This document shows, one piece after another, positions 25,372-33,482 of a DNA stretch of 64,000 bases. Under the pieces are notes generated by a model that ran no database searches, was not told the DNA's origin, and saw nothing but the letters and a program-made list of their open reading frames with translations. The stretch is taken from positions 124,001-188,000 of the forward strand of contig JBFLXA010000003.1 in assembly GCA_040757575.1 (NCBI GenBank), read 5' to 3'. The translations under genes and the position numbers were made by a program. Source of the stretch: PFJX01 sp040757575. GTDB lineage: Bacteria > Pseudomonadota > Gammaproteobacteria > Burkholderiales > Thiobacillaceae. Numbering within the stretch: the stretch's first letter is position 1; each line of letters opens with the position of its first letter.

Positions 25372-26742
25372 TCATTCATAGTCTTCGGTATGCCGGCCAT
25401 GCCGGTTGTCCCGATAGGCGTGTTCCAGTTCATCCTCGAAGAAGAACCGGGTGTCGCCGAAGGCGGGCTCCAGTTCATTGAGCCAGGTGGCCTGGGGGTT
25501 GCTGCGGGCGAAGAAGGGCCGGTGTACCCAGTCCGGGTTTCTGCCTTGCAGGAAACGCATCACCAGCACCTCGTCACCCTTTATTTCCGAGACGCCCAGT
25601 ACCTGGATCTTGCCCGGATTGGCAGACATGCAGGGGCCGCGCACGGTGCGGGCCAGGCCGCTGACCCGCTGATAGGCCTGTCTGAAAATCTCCCAGGCCC
25701 GTGTCAGGGGGACGCTGAAGTAGTCGTGGGCCCCCGTATCCCGGGCCACGAACATGTAATAGGGTACGCAGCCCAGGTCTACCTGCCGGTTCCACATGTC
25801 CGCCCACAGCAGCGGATCGTCGTTGATGTGGGCCAGTACAGGGGATTGGGTACGGATCACGGCCCCGCTCTCCCGTACCCGGGCAATGGCCTGGCAGACC
25901 GGTTCCGGGTCCAGTTCCCTGGGGTGGTTGAAGTGGGCCATGAAAGCCAGTTGCACACCGCTTTGCGTCACGCGTTTGAACAGTTGCAGCAGGTCTTCGG
26001 CATCCGGGTCGGTGAGGAAGCGATAAGGCCAGTAGCTGAGGGCCTTGGTGCCCAGACGGATGCGTTTAAGTCCTGGCAGGCCGGCCTGGATCAGGGCATC
26101 CAGATAGGTGGCCAGATGGGCCGTGGACATGATCAGCGGATCGCCGCCGGTGAACAGCACATCCGTGACTTCCGGGTGGAGGCGGAGATATTCCACCAGC
26201 CTGTCCACTTCCCGGCTGGCAAACTTCATTTCTGTTGCCCCCACAAACTGGGGCCAGCGGAAGCAAAAGCTGCAATAGGCATGGCAGGTCTGCCCCTGGC
26301 GGGGGAAGAACAATACCGTCTCCCGGTACTTGTGCTGCATGCCATCCAGGGGTTCCCCATCCAGGCTGGGGATGTTGTGGCTGGTCTGGCCCGCCGGGTG
26401 GGGGTTGAGGGTTTGCCGTATGCGGTCTGCGGCGGTCCGGAGGCTGACTGTGTCGGCCCCCGCCCGCAGCAATGCGGCCATCTCGTCGTAATGGGCAGGG
26501 GCCAGCATGGCCCGCTGGGGAAAGGTGAGGGCGAAGAGGGGATCGTCGGGCGCCTTGCTCCAGTCGATGAGGTGATCCACCACAAAGCTGTTGGCCTTGA
26601 AGGGCAGTACGTGGCCGACCACTTCGATGTCGAATTTCAGGGCCTCCGGCAAGGCGGCCAGTTGCGGGATGGTGCGGAAGTTGTTGAGTCCGTAGGCGCG
26701 GTATTTCGGTGTTTCCTGCATAGGAATGGCATGCCCTTTCAT
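25372..26742 (-). CDS. KamA-family radical SAM protein (lysine 2,3-aminomutase-like)
   Basis: A 456-residue radical SAM enzyme of the KamA family. The cluster motif CHAYCSFCFRWPQFVG (Cys153, 157, 160) and the following TGGDPLIM block match lysine/glutamate 2,3-aminomutases, which need SAM and PLP. The PLP lysine and substrate residues cannot be assigned with certainty. It is the last gene of the sucrose operon, joined to the MscS gene by an ATGA overlap. A lysine-2,3-aminomutase could make beta-lysine, a precursor of the osmolyte N-epsilon-acetyl-beta-lysine, but no ablB acetyltransferase follows. A second start 21 bases downstream is possible. Confidence 0.8.
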   Translation of the reverse strand: MKGHAIPMQETPKYRAYGLNNFRTIPQLAALPEALKFDIEVVGHVLPFKANSFVVDHLIDWSKAPDDPLFALTFPQRAMLAPAHYDEMAALLRAGADTVSLRTAADRIRQTLNPHPAGQTSHNIPSLDGEPLDGMQHKYRETVLFFPRQGQTCHAYCSFCFRWPQFVGATEMKFASREVDRLVEYLRLHPEVTDVLFTGGDPLIMSTAHLATYLDALIQAGLPGLKRIRLGTKALSYWPYRFLTDPDAEDLLQLFKRVTQSGVQLAFMAHFNHPRELDPEPVCQAIARVRESGAVIRTQSPVLAHINDDPLLWADMWNRQVDLGCVPYYMFVARDTGAHDYFSVPLTRAWEIFRQAYQRVSGLARTVRGPCMSANPGKIQVLGVSEIKGDEVLVMRFLQGRNPDWVHRPFFARSNPQATWLNELEPAFGDTRFFFEDELEHAYRDNRHGRHTEDYE

Positions 26743-27641
26743 TCAGTTGTTTTCTGGAGGCGGAATGGGGGCGCGCTGCCGGCCTTGTCCTGGCCGGCAT
26801 ATATCGTCAGGTGGGGGTAGGGGATTTCGATGCCGTGGTTGTCAAAGGCCTGTTTGGCACGCAGCAGAAAAACCCGTCTTACTGTCCATTGCTCAAGGGG
26901 GCGGACCTTGAAGCGGCAGCGCAGCATTACTGCGGAATCCGCCCAGGATTCCACGCCGGCAATCTCCAGATCTTCCAGAATCAGGGGGGCCAGGGTGCTG
27001 TCCTGGCGCATGTCTGTACCCACCTGGCGCATGACGTCAAATACCTGTTCTATATCCTCCCGATAGGCCACGCCGATGTCGATGACGGCGTAGGCAAAGC
27101 CTCGGCTCCGGTTGGTTACGGTGCTGATGGCGCTGTTGGGGATGATGTGTACGCTGCCTTCGTAATCCCGCAGTCGCACGTAGCGCAGTGTGATTTCTTC
27201 CACCAGCCCGCCCTTACCGGCGACCTCCACCACGTCACCCTGGTGGATCTGGTCTTCCATGAGCAGGAATAGGCCCGTGAAATAGTCTTTGATCAGGCTT
27301 TGGGCGCCAAAACCTACCGCCAGTCCGACTACCCCAGCTGAGGCGAGGATGGGTACGATGGAGATGCCGAGTTCCGAGAGCACCAGCATGCCGGCGATCA
27401 GGCTGATGATCACGGCCGCAAGATAACGGAATACCCGTCCAAGCGTATCCAGGCGCTTGATCTGCTCCGGATCGCTGGACCGTGCCTGCAGGCGCTGGCG
27501 CAGCAGGGGTATGGCTTTTCGGAACAGGGCCAGCAGAAGCCAGGCGAGAATCAGGATGACGGTGATGCGCAGCAACGTGCGCATCAACTCCTGCCATCCT
27601 CCGAGTACCCCGAAAAGGGAGGGCAAAGTATCCATACTCAC
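26739..27641 (-). CDS. MscS-family mechanosensitive channel
   Basis: A 300-residue small-conductance mechanosensitive channel with three membrane helices. The pore helix block PILASAGVVGLAVGFGAQSLIKDYFTGLFLLMEDQIHQGDVVEV is typical of MscS, with GAQSL and the following beta domain (IPNSAISTVTNRSRG). Such channels release solutes when turgor rises. Its place inside the sucrose operon, with 4-base overlaps on both sides, suggests release of sucrose or other solutes on osmotic downshift. Confidence 0.92.
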   Translation of the reverse strand: MSMDTLPSLFGVLGGWQELMRTLLRITVILILAWLLLALFRKAIPLLRQRLQARSSDPEQIKRLDTLGRVFRYLAAVIISLIAGMLVLSELGISIVPILASAGVVGLAVGFGAQSLIKDYFTGLFLLMEDQIHQGDVVEVAGKGGLVEEITLRYVRLRDYEGSVHIIPNSAISTVTNRSRGFAYAVIDIGVAYREDIEQVFDVMRQVGTDMRQDSTLAPLILEDLEIAGVESWADSAVMLRCRFKVRPLEQWTVRRVFLLRAKQAFDNHGIEIPYPHLTIYAGQDKAGSAPPFRLQKTTE

Positions 27642-30013
27642 CCCACGGTGCCGGCCAGGGGACGGAACTGTAGATGGTGGAACATCTGGAGATAACGGGC
27701 GGTTTCTTCCCGCTCCAGATTGCTGACGTATTTCCAGAAACCGTAGATGCGTGACAGGGTCATCATACGTTGCGCATACAGACGCCAGGTGTAGCGCGCT
27801 TCTACCCGGGCGCGGGCGCCCTGGGACAGGGTATGCCAGCGCTCCGGCTCCGCTGCCGACAGTTCGAGAAAGTCCGCCATGGCGTTGGCGGCCGCATTGC
27901 CGTCGTTGGGATCGATGTGGAAGCCGGAAATACCGTGCTGGATGATTTCCAGGGGACCGCCGTAACGGGTGGCGAACACCGGCAGGCCGGTTGCCATGGC
28001 TTCGATGAGGGTCAGGCCGAAGGCCTCGAACAGGGCCGGCTGCACGAAGGCCCCCCTCAGGTCCGCCACCACCCGGTAGATTTCTCCGGCCAGGGCCTTG
28101 TCCAGCCGGGCTCCCAGCCAGCGCACCTGGCCATCCAGGCCATGACGGTCCATGAGCGCGTGCATGAGCCCGATCTGGGCCCGTTCCTCCTCATCCTCCG
28201 AGGCAGAAGGATCCACATGACCACCGATCACCAGCAGATTCGCGGCTTCCCGCAACCGGGGCGAATTGCCGTACCAGTCCACCAGCCCCGTCAGGTTCTT
28301 GATCCGGTCGAGTCGGGCCAGGGTGAAGAGGAGGGGTTTTCCAGGGTCTGTGAGGAGGCCGCGCCAGGGCACGCCCGGTTCTGCACTGAACAGCAGTCGG
28401 TCGATTTCGCCCTTGAGGGAATGAAGGCGCCGGCCTTCATCCTCATAAGAGAAATACACCCGCTCGTCAGCCCCCGGGGAGATGATGTTGAAGCGGGGGT
28501 CGTAGGGGTCCACGCCGTGTACCACCCGGTAAAGCCCGGGCAGGGTGTAGGCCTGGTAGCTTTCGTACTGGCCGACGGCCTCGGCGGTGCCGGCGATTTC
28601 CTGGAACGTGCTGGTGACGATGAAGTCCGCGCTGTTCATGGCGATCAGGTCGGCGGTGTACTGGCAGGCGAAGTGGTACTGGGCGTCGTTGTCCCGCCAG
28701 TACAGAGCCGAGTGCAGGTATTTGGACTGCTCCAGGGCGTGGGCGATATTGCACTGGGTGACTCCGAGTCGCTGGGACAACAGGGATGCCACCAGGTTGC
28801 CGTCCGAATAATTGCCGATGATGAGGTCCGGACGGCCGCCGAATTCAGCCAGGGCGGCCTGCTCCACGTCCCGTGCAAAGCGGTCCAGCCAGGGCCATAG
28901 GGCGAAGCGGGATATCCATTCCCGTACCACCTCCCCACCGGGATGCCGGAAGGGCACCCTCAGGATGGCAGCTTGTTCGCAACCGTGGATGGGTTCCAGG
29001 AGCTGGTCGCAGGTGGTGCCGTCCGCGTCCGGAATGAGCCGGGTCACCACCAGGATGCGGGGGGCCACGCTGACCCCCTGTTCCGCCAGGCGGCTACGCA
29101 TTTCCCTTTCCAGGGCGCGTACCTGGTCGAGGATGTAGACCACCTGACCGCCGGTATCGGGGCGCCCCAGGACGTTGTCCTGGGCAAACCAGCCGTGGGG
29201 GGACAGGATGAGCAGCCGGGTGATCATGGGAATGCGCGCCAGGAAGGCTTCCAGGCTGTGGGGCGAGGGGGCTTCAAGGATGTCGGTGAGCAGATTCATC
29301 GTGTCTGCCACCCGGCCCGCCGTATCTCCCCAGCCAGGGGCAAAACCCAGGCGGCCCAGGGTATCGGCCAGGTCTGCCCAGGGGGTGGCCGGATCCAGGG
29401 TCGTCAGGTGTGTCTCCGCTTCCCTTAACGCTTCCCGCAGGGTGGCCACATCGGACAGGTGGGTGTACAGCATGAGCTGCTGCCCTTCGAGGGTATGCAG
29501 GCGCAGGAAATCTAGCAGGCGGGCATGGCCCAGGGCCGGTTGCTGGAACATGGCACTGGAGAGATGACGGTTCAGGAACAGCACGCCCTGGCCGATGGAA
29601 CGCATTTCCTTGAGGCGGGGAAACTCCCGGTTGAAGGGGGCAAAATCCACTTCCAGAAGGGTTTCTGCCGCCGATTCGACCAGACGCTCCTTGAAGGCCA
29701 GGTAGTCCGCTACGCGGACGGCTTCAGGTTCCGGTGCTTCCAGGTGACAGCGAAGATGGTGCCAGCGGCCGGCGCTTTCGCGCAGGGCAAAGTAGGCCCA
29801 GGGGGGGCGCAACACCGCTTCCTGCATTCGCTTTACCACAGATTCCAGCGGGCTGCCGGCGAGCATTTCCGTTCGTTCATCCGCTTCCGCCTTGAAGCAG
29901 GCCATGAGATCGGTATGCAGCAGCAAAGGGCGCTGGTCGGCAAAGCAGCGGCGCAGGAAGGACTGGAAGTCATCCTGATGGGCGATGGACCATTCCCGTA
30001 GCGTTTTGATCAT
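27638..30013 (-). CDS. sus: Sucrose synthase
   Basis: A 791-residue GT4-type glycosyltransferase that reversibly converts sucrose plus UDP (or ADP) to nucleotide-glucose plus fructose. The N-terminal regulatory region (about 1-250) is followed by GRPDTGGQVVYILDQVRALE (about residue 285) and the GT-B donor-binding motif EAFGLTLIEAMATGLPV (about residue 670). The length fits bacterial and plant sucrose synthases. It is encoded between sucrose-phosphate synthase and an MscS channel, with 4-base overlaps. The enzyme may recycle internal sucrose into NDP-glucose for polysaccharide or glycogen. Confidence 0.95.
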   Translation of the reverse strand: MIKTLREWSIAHQDDFQSFLRRCFADQRPLLLHTDLMACFKAEADERTEMLAGSPLESVVKRMQEAVLRPPWAYFALRESAGRWHHLRCHLEAPEPEAVRVADYLAFKERLVESAAETLLEVDFAPFNREFPRLKEMRSIGQGVLFLNRHLSSAMFQQPALGHARLLDFLRLHTLEGQQLMLYTHLSDVATLREALREAETHLTTLDPATPWADLADTLGRLGFAPGWGDTAGRVADTMNLLTDILEAPSPHSLEAFLARIPMITRLLILSPHGWFAQDNVLGRPDTGGQVVYILDQVRALEREMRSRLAEQGVSVAPRILVVTRLIPDADGTTCDQLLEPIHGCEQAAILRVPFRHPGGEVVREWISRFALWPWLDRFARDVEQAALAEFGGRPDLIIGNYSDGNLVASLLSQRLGVTQCNIAHALEQSKYLHSALYWRDNDAQYHFACQYTADLIAMNSADFIVTSTFQEIAGTAEAVGQYESYQAYTLPGLYRVVHGVDPYDPRFNIISPGADERVYFSYEDEGRRLHSLKGEIDRLLFSAEPGVPWRGLLTDPGKPLLFTLARLDRIKNLTGLVDWYGNSPRLREAANLLVIGGHVDPSASEDEEERAQIGLMHALMDRHGLDGQVRWLGARLDKALAGEIYRVVADLRGAFVQPALFEAFGLTLIEAMATGLPVFATRYGGPLEIIQHGISGFHIDPNDGNAAANAMADFLELSAAEPERWHTLSQGARARVEARYTWRLYAQRMMTLSRIYGFWKYVSNLEREETARYLQMFHHLQFRPLAGTVG

Positions 30014-32166
30014 GTGAAGGCCTCCTCGATACGCGGCGCGACGAAACGGTAATGGGCCATGCCTTCCAGAATGCCGGCGGCATGGCCGGCCCGGGCGAAG
30101 TAGATCCGCTCCAGCCCTCGAAGCGGTGCCAGTTCCGGGCTGTGATTGCCCACCACCACCCCCAGGGTGTCACCCAGCAGCATCTCCTCGTCGTTGCCGG
30201 AATCTCCCGCCACCAGGAAGGCACCCAGGGGCAGCCCCCACTTGTAGGCCAGGTAGCGCACGGCATGGCCCTTCGACGCCCGCACCGGCAACACGTCCAG
30301 ATAGGCCTGGTGGGAGTAGATCAGCCGGGCGTGCAACCCTCGGGCCCGCAAGCGGGCGTGGATGTCCTGGGGATCGGGCAGGGTGTCCGGGTCCACGTTG
30401 TAGCTGAGCTTGAAGTCACGCTGGTTTTCGGCCTTCTGCAGCGTGAGCCCCGGCACCTGGGACAGGGTTTCCTCCAGATCGTCCCGGCGCCACAGATGGC
30501 GGATGTGATTGGTCCATCCTGCGTCCGGTCGCAGGCCCCGGCCATAGTGGATTTCACTGCCGACGGCGGTGATGAGCACGTCCGGCATGGGAACGCGCCA
30601 CTGCTTGAGAACCGCCAGGGCGCTGTCTAGCGTGCGTCCGGTGGCAATACCGAAGCCCACATCCCGGCCCGTTTTGCGCAGCTCTTCCAGCAGCCCCGCC
30701 AGCCCGGCCCGGTCGCCGATTAGGGTATTGTCGATGTCGCTTACCAGCATGCGCTCCACCAGGGGCAGGGGGTTGGGTCCCGGGTGCAGGTAGGCGGCCA
30801 GGTCCCGCCGGGTCTGCTTGCGTCGGCGGCGCAGCATGAAGCGCAGGGACTTGAGATATTTCTCCACGTGGGCGTCCCAGGTGTAATGCCGGGCCACGCC
30901 GGCCAGGCCGCGGCGGGCATGGCGCTGCCAGGCCCGGGGATCGTCCAGCAGGCTCTCCAGGGCGGCGGCAATGGCCGATGTATCCAGGGGGTCCACCAGC
31001 AGGCCGTTGTCGCAATTGGCGATGATGTCCCGGGGGCCGCCATCGGCGGTGGCCACCACGGGCAGGCCGCTGGCGGCCGCCTCGATGAGGGTGAGGCCAA
31101 AGGGTTCGGTCAGGGCCAGGTTCACGAACATGCCCCGGCGGCGTGCTGCCAGCCGGTAGAACTGGGGGACATCCTCGGGCAGATGGTGCTTGGGCAGCGC
31201 GACGTGGCCCCAGAGATCGTGCCGATCCACCTCCAGTAACAGGTCTGTGAGCACTTTTGCCTGGTCTTCGTCCAGGCTGCGGATGTCATCCCGCTGCCCC
31301 GCCACGATGGCCAGGTTGGCCCGTTCGCGCAGGGTGGGTGAAGTCCCATAGGCGGTGATCAGCCGGGCCAGGTTCTTTCTTACTTCAGGCCGGCAGATGG
31401 TCAGTATGAGGGGTTTCCTGGGGGCCTTGAGGAAACGGTCGATGAGCCCTTCCACACGTTCTTCCACCGGCGCCTTGCCTGGCGGGGCAAAGCGGGAGGT
31501 GTCGGTACCCGGCGGAATGACGACCGCCCGGGCCGGCTGATAACTTTCATACAAGCCGTATTGTTCCGTGCTTTCCTGGGGGGTGCTGGTAACCACCAGG
31601 CAGGCGGTGCTCATTACGGCTTCCTCGGCGGCGATGCGGCGGCTGAAGTTGAATTGCCGTTCCAGGGCCTGGGGTTTCCGGCCGTGGGCCAGAAGACGCT
31701 GGAGTTTGCAGCGCCCCAGGGAATGGCCGGTATGCACCAGGGGAATGCCCAGCAGCTGGGAAAGCTGGGTGCCCACATAGCCGGCGTCGGCATAGTGGCT
31801 GTGTATCAAGTCTGGCAGGCGGCCCTGCTGGCGCAGGTGGTGCAGCAGCCGATCCACCAACTGGTCCAGATGGGGCCAAAGGCTTTCCTTGCGCAAGTAG
31901 CGTCGTGGCCCGAAAGGCAGCCGCAGCAGGCGGGCCCCGGGGCCCAGGGCTTCCTGCGGCCGGGCGTAATCCGGGGAAACCTGGGGATCATCCACAAGCC
32001 GGGTGACCAGATCCACCCGGTCCACGTCCGCATGGCGCCCCAGGGCCCGGGCCAGTTCCACGACATAAAGCGTCTGGCCGCCGGTGTCGGCATCCCGGCC
32101 CAGTTCCAGTTCGTGGCCACGGATCAGTCCATGGACACTGAGCATCATGATGTGGAGCGGTGTCAT
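30010..32166 (-). CDS. sps: Sucrose-phosphate synthase with C-terminal phosphatase domain
   Basis: A 718-residue two-domain protein. The N-terminal GT4 domain has HGLIRGHELELGRDADTGGQ and EPFGLTLIEAAASGLPV and joins UDP-glucose with fructose 6-phosphate. The C-terminal HAD domain has the nucleophile motif VSDIDNTLIGD and the late motif GDSGNDEEML, so it may also carry the sucrose-6-phosphate phosphatase activity; no separate spp gene lies in the operon. It overlaps the fructokinase and sucrose synthase genes by 4 bases. Confidence 0.95.
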   Translation of the reverse strand: MTPLHIMMLSVHGLIRGHELELGRDADTGGQTLYVVELARALGRHADVDRVDLVTRLVDDPQVSPDYARPQEALGPGARLLRLPFGPRRYLRKESLWPHLDQLVDRLLHHLRQQGRLPDLIHSHYADAGYVGTQLSQLLGIPLVHTGHSLGRCKLQRLLAHGRKPQALERQFNFSRRIAAEEAVMSTACLVVTSTPQESTEQYGLYESYQPARAVVIPPGTDTSRFAPPGKAPVEERVEGLIDRFLKAPRKPLILTICRPEVRKNLARLITAYGTSPTLRERANLAIVAGQRDDIRSLDEDQAKVLTDLLLEVDRHDLWGHVALPKHHLPEDVPQFYRLAARRRGMFVNLALTEPFGLTLIEAAASGLPVVATADGGPRDIIANCDNGLLVDPLDTSAIAAALESLLDDPRAWQRHARRGLAGVARHYTWDAHVEKYLKSLRFMLRRRRKQTRRDLAAYLHPGPNPLPLVERMLVSDIDNTLIGDRAGLAGLLEELRKTGRDVGFGIATGRTLDSALAVLKQWRVPMPDVLITAVGSEIHYGRGLRPDAGWTNHIRHLWRRDDLEETLSQVPGLTLQKAENQRDFKLSYNVDPDTLPDPQDIHARLRARGLHARLIYSHQAYLDVLPVRASKGHAVRYLAYKWGLPLGAFLVAGDSGNDEEMLLGDTLGVVVGNHSPELAPLRGLERIYFARAGHAAGILEGMAHYRFVAPRIEEAFT

Positions 32167-33158
32167 GGGCAGGCTTCCTTCCGGGGCAGGGCATCATCCA
32201 GGCCCCAGGCCTCGATGAACGGTGTATAGAAATCGGCCGATTCCGGTATGGCGCCCCGCTGACCACAGAGGGCTGCGGCAAATTCGTGGGCCCGGTCCAG
32301 GGTCTGGGGTATGGGCCATTGCCGCTCCAGGCCCAGCAGGAAGACTGCGGCAAAGGCGTCTCCGGCGCCGACGCTGTCCACCACATCCACAGCCTTGTCG
32401 GCGGCCGTCTCGTGGAGTTGTCCGGCCTTGTCCAGTAGCCATGCCCCCTGGGCACCCCGGGTGACCAGAAGATGTTGCAAACGGAATGCCCGTACCAGGG
32501 CCCGACCCCGGTCCAGGTCTGATGATCCTTCCAGTCCCAGCAGGGTGGCGATGCGGGTCAGTTCGGCGTCATTCAGTTTCACCGACCGGGCGAGTTTCAG
32601 GGACGACCGCAATACGTCCTCCCGTACCCAGGGATCGCGCAGGTTGACGTCCAGAAAGCCTTCCGCCGGACTGCTGGTCAGCAGATAGCGTAATGCCTGG
32701 CGGGATGGACCGCGTTGGGCCAGGGTGCCGAAGTAGATCCGGCCCGGCCGTCGGGCCAGGGCCACCATGCGGGCGATGTCCGGATTTATGTAGTCCCATG
32801 CCTGGTCGGGCGGGATTGTGAAACTGGGCTGGTCCCCGGCCTGGTTCAGGCTGATCTGGACGATACCGGTGTCATGCAGGGAGTCCTGCTGGATGCCTTC
32901 CAGGCTCATGCCTGCATCTTCCAGGGCCCCAAGCACACGTTGCCCCCGGCTATCCCTGCCGATACGGGTCACCAGCACAGGAGAGGGGCCCGCCTGACGT
33001 GCCAGGGCGCGGAGATGCCAGGCGACATTGAAGGGGGCTCCCCCCAGGACTTCCCGGTCCGGGAAACAGTCCACAAGCACCTCGCCGAAACACAGGATGG
33101 CAGAGGACGGCTCTTTACCTGACGGGCAGCTGGAATGAGTTCGAGCAGCGGCTGTCAT
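32163..33158 (-). CDS. PfkB-family fructokinase
   Basis: A 331-residue sugar kinase. The family domain starts at ILCFGEVLVDCFPDREVLGGAPFNVAWHL (about residue 22) and has the PfkB signature VDSVGAGDAFAAVFLLGL with the catalytic aspartate near residue 265. As the first gene of the sucrose operon it most likely phosphorylates fructose released by sucrose synthase to fructose 6-phosphate, the substrate of sucrose-phosphate synthase, closing a cycle. The first 20 residues (MTAAARTHSSCPSGKEPSS) are not conserved, so the start is less certain. Confidence 0.9.
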   Translation of the reverse strand: MTAAARTHSSCPSGKEPSSAILCFGEVLVDCFPDREVLGGAPFNVAWHLRALARQAGPSPVLVTRIGRDSRGQRVLGALEDAGMSLEGIQQDSLHDTGIVQISLNQAGDQPSFTIPPDQAWDYINPDIARMVALARRPGRIYFGTLAQRGPSRQALRYLLTSSPAEGFLDVNLRDPWVREDVLRSSLKLARSVKLNDAELTRIATLLGLEGSSDLDRGRALVRAFRLQHLLVTRGAQGAWLLDKAGQLHETAADKAVDVVDSVGAGDAFAAVFLLGLERQWPIPQTLDRAHEFAAALCGQRGAIPESADFYTPFIEAWGLDDALPRKEACP

Positions 33159-33482
33159 GGGCGCAATTATGCACCAATAATATTTTGCATAAAAATATGT
33201 GGCGTTCAGGGTGGAGGGACAGAGCTTCCAAAGGAGGCTATGGCCCTATTTGAATAGAGGTGAGTGCCGGCGCAGATGCGTGCAGGAACCGGGGCTTGTC
33301 CTATGCGGCACAGCCAGGGGGTGCAGGTTCTAACTGAAAAGGGCGCGATGGGCCCATACTTTGCCCAGGCAAAGACAAAATGCCTGCCTCGCCCTAGGCG
33401 AGGGGAGGCATGTGCAAGATGGCGTACTGCTTGATTGCTGCGCTATGCAGAAACAGTGTGCGCCCGTGAAGGGGCTTCGCCT
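33159..33482. other. Intergenic region between the sucrose operon and the EF-G-like gene
   Basis: No coding signal was seen in this 324-base stretch. Its left end is an AT island holding the sucrose operon promoter. It also has a CTCGCC/GGCGAG hairpin near 33391-33405 without a T-tract. Its right end abuts the stop of the EF-G-like gene with a GAAGG/CCTTC stem. Confidence 0.6.
33167..33192 (-). promoter_or_regulatory. AT-rich dyad upstream of the sucrose operon
   Basis: TTATGCA and TGCATAA are separated by 12 bases inside an AT island nine bases before the fructokinase start. On the minus strand a CATAAT (33166-33171) could be a -10 box, so the dyad could be an operator. Confidence 0.45.
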
